Assembly: GCA_965153355.1 (NCBI GenBank)
Contig: OZ231126.1
Coordinates: 40,362,001 to 40,426,000, forward strand
Direction of reading: 5' to 3'
Source: Flaccisagitta enflata
Taxonomy: Eukaryota > Chaetognatha > Sagittoidea > Aphragmophora
DNA: 64,000 nucleotides
Shown: one piece after another, positions 1 to 11,732 of the stretch
Numbering within the stretch: position 1 is the first letter of the stretch
Layout: every line of letters starts with the position of its first letter
Made by a program: the position numbers and the translations under genes
The notes under the pieces: generated by a model
The model's database searches: none
Told to the model about the DNA's origin: nothing
What the model saw: the letters and a program-made list of their open reading frames with translations, nothing else

Positions 1-548
1 CAAGGATCGCACATGGTCAGCGGTACCCGATGCCCTGCTTGGAGTGATCAAGTGAAGAAGTGGAAAGAGAGCAGGGCAGCGGCCCCAAAGGGCCGATGTC
101 CTGTAGGACACAGGGGGGAATTTCCAGACGTCCTGAGATACAGATGGCTGATTTGAGGCCTGGAGGGCTGAAAAGAGGTCTTGGGGCAGATTTGAGGTCA
201 TGAGGGAAGATTTGAGCTCTGGAGAGCAGATTTGAGGACTGGAGGGCTAATTTGAGGCCTGGATGGCTAATTTGAGGCCTTGAGGCCAGATTTGAAGTCC
301 GAATCAAATTTGAGGTCAGAGGGCAGATTTGAGGCCTGGAGGACAGATTTAGGTGATTTTGGCTGGAGAGCCTATCAGGCCTGACAGGCTTGTTCTGCCT
401 GGGCGTGGAGGCAAAAACAGGCCTGAGATGCTGGTTTAGGTCCCTGGGGGGGACTGACTGGACGGACGGAAGGACGGACGGAAGGACGGACGTCTGGAAA
501 TTCCCCCCTGTGTCCTACAGGACATCGGCCCTTTGGGGCCGCTGCCCA
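1..548 (+). mobile_element. F2 element with 59-bp inverted arms
   Basis: The 5' side begins with caaggatcgcacatggtcag and gcggtacccgatgccctgct (it may extend beyond the window). A 59-bp arm from about 75 (gggcagcggccccaaagggc) is an exact inverted match to the 3' arm ending at about 547 (ggccctttggggccgctgcc). Between the arms are degenerate 20-bp repeats of gatttgaggcctggagggct (about 150-400) and a ggacggac run. The 3' end abuts aaaaggaaactaag, which is continuous sequence in copy B of the segmental duplication, so the end at about 548 is well defined. Confidence 0.8.
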
Positions 549-849
549 AAAGGAAACTAAGAAAAATTTGAGTGAAAATGAATGATTTCAATTTGATACT
601 TTTTTTTCAAATTAATATAGCTTCTACAGTTTTCAAGTTAGAATTTCGTTCGACGACTCAAATGAAAGATTTTTTGAAGTTCTTTAAAATGGTCATAGAG
701 TTTATGTACTTTCTCAAAAGTTACACCAACTTAAGGTAGAAATAGGCAATGTGCGATTTTGTTTTGCCCATGATTAGTCTTCCGCACTTATACGTGAGTG
801 AGAGAAAGGAAATAATTGTCCGTGTGTGTGTCTGTGTTTGTGTGATCGC

Positions 850-916
<67 letters not shown>

Positions 917-1015
917 GTTTAAGTATTTCATGGTCGAGTATATCTCATTCCTCACCGTTCCATGACTTCAAGATGTGTACGTGTGTGTGTGTATGTGTGT
1001 GTATGTGTATGTGTA

Positions 1016-1084
<69 letters not shown>
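850..1084 (+). repeat. Two GT tracts (copy A)
   Basis: (GT)n runs at about 851-912 and 1022-1084 are separated by atttcatggtcgagtatatc. Copy B has longer tracts in the same places. Confidence 0.97.
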
Positions 1085-1086
<2 letters not shown>

Positions 1087-1901
1087 CTGTCTGTCTGTTT
1101 TGTATTTAAGTATTTCATGGTTGAGTATCTCTCTTTCCTCACCTTTCCATGACTTCAAGATCCGATGTATTTTTTATTTTCTTTCTTTTTTTTTTTCTAG
1201 TCAGGGACGCTTTGACACTTTTTCCGTTTTCCTTCAGGCAGAAAGTTTTGTCTTTCCAACTTTATTTCCGATTTCACGTACTACATATAATTTCATCGTC
1301 GCAAGAGATAACGTCATTCCACAAGACAAATTGTCTTTCTATCGCCGCACGACTGGGTGTCATTTAGTTCCAATTCCAAAAGACCGATTGTCGTTCTTGT
1401 GCCGTAGAACAGATAGTCGTTCAAACGCAATGAGAGTAAATGTCATTTCAATTCCGCAAGAAGGATTTTCATTTTATAGGTGCAGGACTGAACACTATTC
1501 CGACGCATGAGGCCGATTGTCGATTGCCGATTGTCAGCCTCATAGGACCGAACATTTGTTAATTTGGCAATGCTGCAGTACCGATAGTTATTCCGTTTTC
1601 GCCGGGCAGAATGTCATTTTAACGCCATGAACTTGATGAGACCGATCATTTATCCAAATTGTCGAGACTGATTGTCATTTCAATATCGATGCGCGATGTT
1701 TTCTGAAAAAATATGAGCAAGTACAGTAGGAAGTACAGTACAACAGTACCGTACAGTACAGTTGGAAGTACAGCAAGTACAGTACAGTACTGTAGGAAAT
1801 CCGTATAAGTGATGAAATGGAAAATACGTTGACAATGTCGTAAAAGACGGGAGGAAAACCGTTCGTGACTGGATTGCCGAGTATCCGGCCTTGTTTTAAT
1901 T

Positions 1902-2055
1902 AACAAGGCCGGATACACGGCCACCAGTTGCGGGTGGGCAGGGGCGGGAATGAGTTTTCCCACTTTTCAACTCAAGCGTGACGGACCGACCAACCAACCG
2001 ACCGACGGACAGACGGACAAAGCCTCTTTTAGAGTTGCATGTCCGCAACTAGAAA
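1902..2055 (+). mobile_element. F1 element
   Basis: The F1 layout is complete: aacaaggccggatacacggc, then agttgcgggtgggcagggg, a ggac/ccaa-rich middle, and the hairpin end gcatgtccgcaactagaaa. A reversed F1 5' end (1858-1895) lies head-to-head just upstream. Confidence 0.85.
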
Positions 2056-2835
2056 TTAGACGGCGAAAAAATTTATGTTTGTTGTTTTGTTTTTTTTTTC
2101 TCCCCAAGAGAGTCTATGAAATTGTAAATAGCGCCTGATTAGACCGAAAATAGGAAAATAGGAATTAATGTTTAAAGCGAGTATGTCCGTCCTTCCAAAA
2201 GACAAAGTGTAAAAAAAAACAAGGCAAAGACGACGACGAACGACGACGACCAATCGTAGAATTGGCGCGCAAGCAGAAGAAATACGACATGACGTAATCG
2301 CGATGAACTATGTACCCCAAGACGGATCGAACGTCGCAGACTTTCTTCTTATATCATCGAACGCCAGCTGGAGAGCCGGTCGGTAAGCCTATGGAGGGGC
2401 CAGTCAGAGAGCTAGCCGGTAAGCCTCGAGCAACGATTGGTCCTGCTCTGCCTAGGGTAACCGCAGCTTCATCGCTCTAAGCGGCATTCGTAATCGCACC
2501 GTGCTCCGGGTCCTGCTGAACTGAGAAGGAAGGAGGCAGATTTTGCGCGGAGCGCGAGGTCGAGGGAAAAAGATACAGATAGCAAGAAGAAAGAAGGAAA
2601 GAAGATAGAAGCCGTCCCCTAGGTCCGTGTACAACAAGTAGAACAAAAGCAAAGGGATAAAAAAGGCAGATCGTGACATGGCGAAAAATCTATATCTGAA
2701 TGAGAATACTCACCAATACGTAGTTTCTGATGATTACTTCTTTAATCTGAACTAAGGGATGTAGCCTGAGATTGGATTTGTATGTTTGTGAGTGGACACA
2801 TACACTATCCAGAAATAATTCAGCTTTTGCATTGT

Positions 2836-2980
2836 TAGTCGCGGTCACATGACTTTAAAACTTGCTCTGTCGGTCAGTCGGTTGGCCAGGTCACATTTTT
2901 TAATTCCAGGCGGTTTCGACATTACTAACCCTGCCCCTGCCCCCCCCCCCATCCGCGACTCAGGGGAGTGCATACTGCCC
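2836..2980 (-). mobile_element. F1 element, reverse
   Basis: The reversed hairpin end ttagtcgcggtcacatgact is at 2835. The other side has cccctgcccccc and atccgcgactcagggg. The last part (gtgcatactgccc) is a degenerate match to the aacaaggcc end. Confidence 0.7.
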
Positions 2981-2994
2981 AATTGATGACAGAT

Positions 2995-3556
2995 TAGTAG
3001 ATGTCGTTCCAGACTTAACATGAGAATCTTTACAACAGTAATATCAAATGAATCTTAAAACACTGATATTTGAAATATAAATCATTAATGCACATTATTT
3101 ATTTGATGATAGAAAAGAGCTGTTATACACATTTACATATTCATTTTAAGTATTTCATTTATAATTGAGGAACATTATTTAAAATAGAATTTGCCACAAC
3201 TTTCCCGCAATATCTTCTGCAAGAATATTGCCTGCTTATGCTTGCCAGAGCATCACAGTGGCTGTCACACATTACAGCATGTCATAGTTATGCTCCTTGG
3301 GCAATGGCTAATCAAGGATATTTTACAGAAATATACAAGACAATGTTATAGCAAATTTTATTTTAAACATTTGCCCTCTCAAAAATTTTCAAAATATTGA
3401 TACTTTAGCTTGAATATGGAAATCTGTTTCTTAGCACAAAACACCCATAGCAACAGAAGGATCTCACAGTTTAAACCAAACATCAGTCTCTTTTGCACTT
3501 TATCTTCTCCTAAATATGAATTCTCCTGTATTTCCAAGTCTAGATTATATCTACTG
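2995..3556. mobile_element. Fold-back element (present in copy A only)
   Basis: The two halves are imperfect inverted copies. The ends are tagtagatgtcgttccagac and the inverse of ccaagtctagattatatctactg. The core ttgccacaactttcccgcaa resembles the cores at 47614 and 50790. Copy B has an uninterrupted site (gatgacaagtaactttttga at about 53527), so this is a filled site, with ta at the right border. Confidence 0.7.
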
Positions 3557-3777
3557 TAACTGTTTGAACTACATTTTTTCACTATTTATTGCACGTTTTT
3601 ACGAAAAAAAAAATTGAACCCATTTCAATATTTTGAGACTGGCATTTTTGGGCATTAGAAAACAATAATTGTCCCAGAGAAGGAGTGGGAAATGTCCATA
3701 TAGAAATTGATAACTCCTATAATTCTTTCCCTCAAAGCAAAAAGATGAGAAATGGGTTATGATGGAAGAGAATGGGG

Positions 3778-3779
<2 letters not shown>

Positions 3780-3873
<94 letters not shown>
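3780..3873 (+). repeat. GA tract with GACA tail (copy A)
   Basis: (GA)n followed by five gaca units; copy B is at 53760-53885. Confidence 0.97.
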
Positions 3874-4271
3874 TAAAGAGACGTAGAGATATAGAGAAAA
3901 GGATGGAATTCTGACAGATTTGATGTTCAACGTCATTTTCCATTATGAGATGGTTTGAAGACACAAAAGGAGAAGAGAAAAAGAATGGAAAGACGATGGG
4001 AACTGAGCAGCAAAAATGGGCAAAAAAATCAGCGTGAGGAAAACCGGGCTGAAAGAAATCAGCCTAAAGAAAATCAGCACGTAGAAATTCTGCTTGAGGA
4101 AAATCAGCATGAGGTAACTTCACTGATCGCAGCGGAAAAGTTCTGACAGTGACAATTTGGCCGATGATACAGGACTCTCTTTTAAAACTATAAGTAGTTA
4201 ACATTTCCAGTCAGGAATCCTATTTTGCATGCGTGCGACTATAATTATAAAGGTCGAAAAAATATATAATT

Positions 4272-4482
4272 AACAAGGCTGCCCCAGTCGCGTGCGAGTG
4301 GGCAGGGGCTGTATTCGAGGTCACTTGATCATTTGGGCAGGAGCAGTGAGGCCAAAGACAGCAAAAACCCAAAAAAGGAAAGTGTGACAAATGGATCGAC
4401 GGACGGACCGACGAACAGATGGATGAATGGACCGACCGACCGACAAAGCGGGGTGTAGAGTCGGTTAGCATGCGACTAAAAA
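4272..4482 (+). mobile_element. F1 element
   Basis: It begins aacaaggctgccccagtcgc and ends gcatgcgactaaaaa, with a ggac/cgac-rich middle. The copy-B counterpart is at 54320-54537, so it predates the segmental duplication. Confidence 0.85.
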
Positions 4483-4536
4483 TGCTCGATGAACTTACTC
4501 TGATTGGTTCGAACAAAGTGATTTGTAAAAAAATTT

Positions 4537-4537
<1 letters not shown>

Positions 4538-4613
<76 letters not shown>
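4538..4613 (+). repeat. AAC tract (copy A)
   Basis: About 25 AAC units; the copy-B tract at 54590-54803 is nearly three times longer and interrupted. Confidence 0.97.
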
Positions 4614-4970
4614 GGTTGTGGCTTTTGGGACAAGCGGAACTTGCGGCTGGAGCTGAGGCACAAGCAGAAATTATAGCTGGGTGTGTTTTGCATTAGGTCT
4701 GGCGTCACCTGCATGGAGAGGCCGTCTGCCCACACATTTGACGTTATCATCGACAACAACTGAACAAGGTTGCGTATACAAACGACATTGTTAGTTGTTT
4801 CCAAAGGGATCTTGGACTCTTTCATGAGTAAGTAGTAATGTTAGGTAATCGACACCGCTTTGATAGTTTAGGAATTATTTTCTTATCTTTAATTCTTTCT
4901 ACACAAAACAGCGCCTCTTAAGCATGCACCATTGTCTGTCACCATCTCTGTCTCTGTCTGTCTGTCTGTC

Positions 4971-4974
<4 letters not shown>

Positions 4975-5052
<78 letters not shown>

Positions 5053-5059
5053 TATATAT

Positions 5060-5114
<55 letters not shown>

Positions 5115-5130
5115 TATATACATATATATA

Positions 5131-5215
<85 letters not shown>
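4975..5215 (+). repeat. TA tract followed by CT tract
   Basis: (TA)n with ca interruptions, 4975-5130, then (CT)n to 5215. Confidence 0.97.
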
Positions 5216-5218
<3 letters not shown>

Positions 5219-5696
5219 CTCCCATATGTTATTACGGCTAGTTTTTTTCCGCCATTTTCCTTTTTTTTGTAGGGCGCGCGCGAGATGTGAATGCGGGCGT
5301 GAGTCTACAAACGAAAAAAGAAATATGTCTTAAATGAACCGCTCATTCGCTCGCTTTATATGTTTGCTTGCAACAACTCTACGCTGCTTACTTTCTCCTC
5401 AACGCTTTGCTTTGCCATGTTCTCTGTGCTTGCTTGTTCAATTCTTAAGCTCACTCATTCACTTTGCTCACTCCCTAGTTAATCAGTTAAGAGGGAGGAA
5501 AAGAAACATTTATATGAAATATGATATAACGAGACAATTAGACAATGAAGCAAACATTAGTGGAAACACTCTCTCAGCGCGTGATCAATTGAGCATGAAA
5601 TCAAATGGCAAAAGTAGAAAAGAAAAGTCGCGCGCTCAAACCAAATCTCGCGCGATTCGTTTTCCCCCTCAAGAGATTTGCGTCATGGAGAAAAAA

Positions 5697-6870
5697 GGGT
5701 CTAATTGCCCGGAATCTGAGGTTTAAAAACAGGCCTACACAAAGGGGCTGTTCATGTTGAGGAGAAAAAAAACCTAATTGCCCGGAATCTGAGGTTTGAA
5801 AACAGGTCTTCACAAAGGGGCTGATCATGTTGGGAGGAAAAAGAGCCCAATTGCCCAAGATCTGAGGTTTGAAAACAGGTCTACACGAAAAAGTTGTTCA
5901 TGTCAGAGGAAAAAGAGCCCAATTGCTCGGAATCTGAGGTTTAAGAACAGGTCTACACAAAAAGGCTGTGCGCCTTGGGGGGAAAAAGAACCTAATTGCC
6001 CAGAATCTGAGGTTTGAAAACAGGTCTACACAAAGGGGCCATTTACGTTGGAGGAAGAAAATCTCAGGTTTGAAAACAGGTCTACACAAAAGGGTTGTTG
6101 ATGTTGGGGGGAAAAAGAGCCTAAATGCCTGGAATCTTAGGTTTGAAAACAGGTCAACAGAAAAGGTCTGTTCACAATTGGGGGACAAAGAGCCTTATTG
6201 CCTGGAATCTGAGGTTTGAAAACAGGTCTTCATTTTGCACAAAAAGGCCTTCCACATTGCAATGCAAATAAAGGCCATAATTACCAAAAATCTGAGATTT
6301 GAAAATAGGTATACACAAAGAGGCTGTTCATATTGGGAAAAAACAGACTCTTTTTAATTGGAAACTGAGATCTGAAAACAAGTTTATACAAAGGGCCCGT
6401 TCACATCAAGGAGATTGAAAGCCTGATTTTCCAGAATTTGAGATTTTGAGACAGGTCGACACTAAGCTTAAAGAAGCTGTTCACATTGGAGAAAAAACAA
6501 AGCCATATACACGGGTGCCTAAGTCGCGTGAGGGTGGGCAGGGGCAGTGATGAAATAGACCAATGAGGCCGTTGGGCAGAAGCGGTAACACAAAAACCAT
6601 CTATAAATGCCAAAAAAGCAAAATGTGACCGACCAACGGACACAGCAAGTTATAGAGTTGCGTGGACACGACTAAAAACAGCCTAATTACCCGGAATTTG
6701 AGCTTTGAAAATAGATCTGCACAAAGAGGCTGTTCACATCAAGTAAAAAAAGAGTCTGAGGTTTAAAAACAGATCTTCATGAAGGAGCTGATCACGATAG
6801 TAAAAAAAGAGCAAAATTGCGTAGATTCGGAGGTTTTTAAACAGGTCTACACAGAGGGTCTGTTGATATT
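5697..6870 (+). repeat. 78-bp minisatellite, about 13 units
   Basis: The unit contains ggaatctgaggtttgaaaac and aggtctacacaaaggggctg, then a G-rich, A-rich tail (gggaaaaagagcctaattgcc). Later units are more diverged. An F1 element sits inside at 6497-6677. Frames across it are repeat-made. Confidence 0.92.
6497..6677 (+). mobile_element. F1 element inside the 78-bp minisatellite
   Basis: It begins aacaaagccatatacacggg and ends gtggacacgactaaaaa. Minisatellite units resume on both sides, so it inserted into the array. Confidence 0.8.
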
Positions 6871-6959
6871 GGGCAAAAATGATGTAGAAGTAAAAAGAAA
6901 AGTAGAAAACTGCCGAAAAATGTCACCTACATGCCTACCTTAAGACTTACCGACAAAAA

Positions 6960-7215
6960 TGTCAATGGGCTCGCTACGTTTGTTCCCTCGCACCGCTCAC
7001 TCGTTCTGCTCACTTGCTCCGCTCACTCACTCTGCTCACTCGCTCCGCAGCGCTCCGCTTCGCTACGCTCGCTTCGCTCGCTCGCTCCGTTCACGGGCTC
7101 GCTCACTCACTTCGCTCACTCCCTCGTGGGACAGTTGAAATTCTTGAATATGTGTTCACGCTGTGATCGCGTTTCATAGGAACAAACGCGGTTTTCATCT
7201 TCACTAGAAACACGC
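6960..7215 (-). mobile_element. F3 element, reverse
   Basis: The end ttcactagaaacacgcccac is at about 7201. The interior is gctcgctcactcgctccg-type repeats, with cgcgtttcataggaacaaacg near 7165. An older diverged relative may lie at 5335-5485. Confidence 0.6.
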
Positions 7216-7433
7216 CCACTTTTGCATACGGAAGAGAGAAACGGGTTCTAGTCACACTCACTCATTGGGAAACCAACATATGTTTTTGATTGTCCGAGTC
7301 GGCAAAGAATTTTGACAGCATAGAAAAATGAAAACTCGGTTATTTGATCGTTTCATTAGCATCTTAAGTTTGGCAATGTAGTTTGTCTCGGCAAACTATA
7401 CCATCTCGAAGAAAACGAAACAAGCTAAAACTA

Positions 7434-7641
7434 AACAAGGCCGGATACACGGCCATCAGTTGCAGACGGGTGAGCAGGGGCGGAAATGCAACTGTCCGCA
7501 ACTAAAAATGTTCTAAAACGCTCATTTCCTCACTTTTCGACTCGTGTCCACGGACCAACCAACCAACCGACCAACCAACCAACCAACGGACCGACCGGAC
7601 GGACAAAGCCTCTTATAGAGTTGCGTGTCTGCAACTAAAAA
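7434..7641 (+). mobile_element. F1 element, variant arm
   Basis: It begins aacaaggccggatacacggc. The arm agttgcagac (7458-7467) is an exact complement of gtctgcaact (7627-7636) in the terminal hairpin. Confidence 0.88.
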
Positions 7642-7861
7642 GATGGTTATGTATGTGTTTACCTATTTCTTTTACAGCCAGACAGACAAAAAACGGCTTA
7701 ACAATATTTACAAAATCGGAAAGCAATTTAGCCAACAGCAAGTGGCCACTTGGGTATTTACAAAACCCATTAAGTTGTTGTAAATGGACATTTCGGCTAC
7801 GATTTGTATCGGAGAGACACCGGGCTCTTACTCTTAGATACCGGCCAGGAATTCTAAAGTC

Positions 7862-7862
<1 letters not shown>

Positions 7863-7948
<86 letters not shown>

Positions 7949-8040
7949 GAGAGAGAAGAGACAGACAGACAGATCAGACAGACAGAGAGACCGACAGAGA
8001 GACAGACAGACAGAGACGAAGACAGACAGACAGACAGACC

Positions 8041-8085
<45 letters not shown>

Positions 8086-8160
8086 GGCAGAGACAGACAG
8101 GCAGAGACACAGACAGACTGACACAGAGACAGACAGACAGACACAAACAGATAAACATAC
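7863..8160 (+). repeat. GA tract grading into GACA repeats
   Basis: (GA)n 7863-7943, then gaca/gacagag repeats to about 8160. Confidence 0.97.
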
Positions 8161-8754
8161 AGAGCGAGAGGGAAAGGAATATATAGAAACATAACTCGAA
8201 ATCGCCCCGTTTACGAGTTTTTGGAAATACTATTTGCATCAGAATTTCGACCAATGTTGGAGTGACCTCCTTCAATTATTGTTGCCCATTTCCTTTTAGA
8301 GGCACTTGGTCAGGGCCGGTTCTCCAAAAGCCTCATCTCGTGTGTCTGTCCGGTCTTCGTCTGTCTTCGGCCGGTCCGTATGTCTGTCCTTCTGTTTCTT
8401 GTAGCACTATTCATTCCTAGAACTCATTTAATCAACTTTGAAGTCCTTCAGAGCGTGTCCAAATTTTTCTTGTTGTAAAAAGTGTAGAGTCTAAAAGCAG
8501 ATGGCTGATGAAAATTGATCCGATAAATATCGGATTAATAAATATCGGATTAAATCCCATTCGAACGAGATTCATGAGTTCCAGATACAGTATGTTTTTT
8601 CTGCAATGCACCAAAAGAAACCTATATATCTCTGCTCCTGAGCATCGTAGCCAGATGCGGATTGCACCATTGGAAAGAGCGCCAAAAACTATTTTAAATA
8701 CGTTTTTTTCTGATATTTATATCCATCATAAAATTACCTTGCCACACCGCCACC

Positions 8755-9110
8755 GGGTAGACAGACAGTGAGATAGGCAGACAGACAAGCAGGCAGACAG
8801 ACAGACAGACTCAAAGATAAATTTAAAGACAAACAGGTGGACTGATTCCTCCTGTAATAACAAGGCAAAGACCAGCCCATAAATTGAGACATGCGGGAAA
8901 CCAATGCTGACATGAAAAGCCACGACCAGACAAAGACAGACAAACAGACAGACAAATAGATAGATAAAAAGATAAACTGACAGACCGACACAAACAAAAA
9001 GACAAACAGCTGGACAGATTCCTCCTGAAATAACAAGACAAAGACCAGCCCATAAATTGAGACAGGCCGCAAACCAAAGCTGACGTACAAAGCCATATCC
9101 AGACAAAGAC
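8755..9110 (+). repeat. GACA repeats and ~180-bp tandem duplication
   Basis: gaca-rich DNA in which acagattcctcctg and accagcccataaattgagac recur about 180 bp apart (8830 and 9015). Confidence 0.75.
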
Positions 9111-9113
9111 AGA

Positions 9114-9360
9114 GAGGGCGTGTTTCTAGTGAAGACGAAAAACGCGTTTGTTCCCGTGAAACGCGATAACAGTGTGAACACATGTTAAAGAATTTAGTTT
9201 GTCGCGAGTGGCCGAAGTAGTGAAGCGAAAGCCCGTGAACAGGCGAAGCGAGCGAAGCAGCAATATGGCGAAGCGCTGCGGCGGTAGCGGGAAGTGGCGA
9301 TACGGCAACGGGCAACGTAGTGAGCGACCGAGTGGCCCTTTCAAAACGCGAAAGCCATAT
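9114..9360 (+). mobile_element. F3 element
   Basis: It starts gggcgtgtttctagtgaaga and shares the tttgttcccgtgaaacgcg block and the gaagcgagcgaagc interior with the 12960 copy. The far end (ccctttcaaaacgcgaaag) is less clear. Confidence 0.6.
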
Positions 9361-9639
9361 CCAGACAAAGACAGAGAGTCTGGGAAAGATTCTAGGTTGA
9401 CGTGATATACGGCAACCTTCCCACCAAAAAAGGAATATTTCGTAATGACGTCCGGGGATGTCGGCTGTGAGGAGGAAGAGGAAGAGGAGAGTGAAGAGGA
9501 GGAGGAGAAGGAAGAGTATAACAAGTAGGAGGAGGTGAAGGAAGAGGAGAAACCTCGTAATGTACAACGAACAATTACATAAAAACGCCCATAAATCCTG
9601 GCAAGTATGACTACTGCTACTATTGTGTAAGCCGCCTCC

Positions 9640-9795
9640 GTCTCCTGTCTCCGCTGCCGCCACCACCGCCGCCGCCGCTGCCGCCACCTCTGCCGCTTCC
9701 GTCGCCGCCGCCACCGCCGCCTCTGCCGCTTCCGTCGCCGCTGCCGCCATCGTTGTTTCTGCGGCCGCCTTCTCCACTGTCACCTGTCGCCACCA
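9640..9795 (+). repeat. G/C-rich trinucleotide tract
   Basis: Degenerate cgc/gcc/ctg triplets with a repeated cctctgccgcttccgtcgcc. The polyalanine and polyglycine frames are repeat products. Confidence 0.85.
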
Positions 9796-9799
9796 TCAC

Positions 9800-10670
9800 T
9801 ATCACCGTCACCGTTTCCGCAACCACCCATTATCAAGGAGAAACCCATGTTTATCATCTATTTTCTTTTTCTCGTATCTATGAGTAGCTGTTTTTTTTTA
9901 CTCCTGTCGGTTTTTTTTTTTTTTTTGGCATTTCACCTTTTGCAATAATTTTTGCGCCTGTGTCTCTTTTATGTGCGTCCTTACACATCTATAAGTGGAT
10001 AATTCTGTCTTCGGTTGGTTGGTTGATCGGTCTGTCTTTTGGTTTTTCAAGCAGACGTCGAAATCTGGCAACACTGCCGAATTTGGCTGTTTTCTTTGTT
10101 CCTGTAACCAAACATGCCCTCCGGCTTTTATTTTCTTTCAGTCGTTCATTCATATTTGCATTCATTTATTCATTAAAAACGTTCATTCATTAAAAACATT
10201 TAGTCATTGGTAAAGGTTTTTTTAACAGAAACGCTCATGCATACATTCTTAATCAGCGAGGCGCACATATTGGCCATAACTTGGCCTTGTTCCCTAAATA
10301 AACTTAATTCCTAAACTCAACCAAAAATGACATTGCGGCCATGATTTCGTGTCTATTTTCATATTTAGGTCTACTTCTCGACCCCCCCCCCCTCCCCTTC
10401 GCGACCTTTGTTCCTTCCTGCCTGCTCTTGTCATTATTCTTACGTTAAGGTCTGTTATTCTGCCATCTACAACCAGGTCTTGACTTTTACTTGCTTGATA
10501 TTGCCCATATTTTTTTCTGGTGGTACTTTTCCTCTGCGCCTTCGCCATCCCCGCAATTTCTAGGCGTTCTACTACATTCCATTTTCGTTCAATTCTTAAT
10601 CCATTTCTCTCTAATTTCCTAGCGTTATGTTAGGCTGTTTATGTCGGCTCGTCTACATCGATCGTTGAAA
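9800..10670. other. No gene seen
   Basis: T-rich DNA without a convincing frame or element. Short cattcatt repeats lie at 10140-10200. Confidence 0.5.
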
Positions 10671-10677
10671 ATGCATA

Positions 10678-10874
10678 AACAAGGCCAACACATCTAAGTC
10701 GCGTGCGGTCGTCAAGACTAAAAGTCTAAAAGTTGAAATGTAAAATTACTTAAAATGACTTAGTATGACGTAAAACAGCATAAAAACTAAGCAAACCCGA
10801 TAGACGGATCGACAGACAGACGGACCGACAGATGGACTGAGCGGGTCATAGAGTCACGTGCACGCGACTAAAAA
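10678..10874 (+). mobile_element. F1 element, gtcaagac subtype
   Basis: It begins aacaaggccaacacatctaa. The arm agtcgcgtgc (10697-10706) pairs exactly with gcacgcgact (10860-10869). The middle has repeated aaaatgactt/aaaacg words. Confidence 0.85.
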
Positions 10875-11078
10875 GGATTGCCTAGCCTAATTCTCACGTG
10901 CTGTTCAAAAACATCGAAATCTAAAACTTGTTGTCGCTTTGTCTTTCTGTCTTTCTGTCCCGCTATCCCACCATCTCTCTGTCTATATGTTTTGCTGTCA
11001 TTTTAATACCTTGGTATGAATCTTTCAACTTTTTCCTGTCTTGGTCTGCCTCTCTGGCAGCCCATCTCATTTTCGTCA

Positions 11079-11652
11079 TCATTTCCTCTTTTTTGCATTA
11101 GGGCTGCAATCTATCTCTGTCTCTGTCTCTGTCTCTGTCTCTGTCTCTGTCTTTGTCTCTATCCCTATCTCTGTCTCACCTGAGATTTGGGGTTGCATCT
11201 GCAGTAAGGCCTCCCAAGACATAGGCTGTGACAACAGCTGTCTGTCTCTGTCTCTGTCTCCGTCTTTATCTCTATCCCTGTCTCTCTGTCTCTCTATCTC
11301 TGTCTCTGTCTCCATCTCACCTGGGATTTGGGGTCGCATTTGCAGTAAGGCCTTCCGGGACATAGGCTGTAACAACAGCTGTTTATTTCTGTCTCTGTCT
11401 CTGTCTCTGTCTCCATTTCAGTCTCTGTCTCTATCCCTGTCTCCATTTCAGTCTCTGTCTCTATCCCTGTCTCTCTGTCTCTCTGTCTCTCTGTTTCTGT
11501 CTCTGTCTCCATCTCACCTGGGATTTGGGGTCGCATTTGCAGTAAGGCCTTCCGGGGCATGGGCTGCAGTCGATGTTGTCTTCAGGGAGTGCCATCGGGG
11601 ACAAAGGCACGGAGCACAGAAGCAAACAAAAGAGCAACAAACTGAATGACAT
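11079..11652 (-). CDS. Candidate secreted cysteine-rich repeat protein
   Basis: I do not recognise this gene, but the layout is gene-like. Exon 1 (11652-11518) encodes 45 residues: a hydrophobic signal-peptide-like start (MSFSLLLFCLLLCSVPLSP), then a module C-x2-C-x5-C-x-C with GRPYCKCDPKSQ, ending on a donor gtgag. The same module and donor recur at about 11392-11321 and 11245-11180, each with an extra Cys (SCCYSLCPGRPYC and SCCHSLCLGRPYC). A last piece (about 11114-11079) reads IDCSPNAKKRK and then stop. All pieces can join in phase 0, giving about 102 residues. The introns are CTGTCT-type repeats, so acceptors are ambiguous. Differences between modules are silent or mild and spare every Cys. 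It could be a secreted peptide or a small extracellular domain protein. Alternatively only exon 1 is genic and the rest are duplicated fragments. Confidence 0.42.
11100..11515. repeat. CTGTCT-type tandem repeats between mini-exons
   Basis: Runs of ctgtct and close variants (ctatcc, ccattt) separate three copies of a roughly 65-bp conserved block. Repeat and block form a larger unit of about 140-200 bp, so the array grew by duplicating block plus microsatellite. Confidence 0.8.
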
Positions 11653-11659
11653 TGTTAAC

Positions 11660-11732
11660 CCGCCGCCGCCGCTGCCACCGCCGCCGCCGCCGCTGCCGCC
11701 ACCGCTACCACCACCGCTACCACCACCACCAT
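11660..11732 (+). repeat. cgc/cac triplet tract
   Basis: The degenerate ccgccg and taccaccac tract lies just upstream (minus sense) of the cysteine-rich candidate's start codon. Confidence 0.85.

Larger units (their letters stand above)
546..4905 (+). repeat. Segmental duplication, copy A
   Basis: It begins aaaaggaaactaagaaaaat and ends near ttcttatctttaattctttc. It aligns in order and orientation with 49187-55690. Shared landmarks are two GT tracts, the tttagttccaattccaaaag block (about 1357 and 50038), the agacggcgaaaaaatttatg block (2058 and 51941), the GA tract and the AAC tract. Its private insertions include the fold-back at 2995-3556. Short frames inside are not conserved as proteins. 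Confidence 0.9.

Noticed and set aside
3955-4146. 63-codon Lys/Glu/Asn-rich frame conserved in copy B
   Set aside because: Conservation is explained by the segmental duplication; a caatcagca-type short repeat creates the composition.
7613-8275. 220-codon minus frame rich in CLSVCLS
   Set aside because: Made by GA and GACA microsatellites.
8734-9783. 349-codon minus frame
   Set aside because: Passes through a G/C-rich triplet tract, an F3 element and GACA repeats; composition changes at each repeat border, so it is chance.
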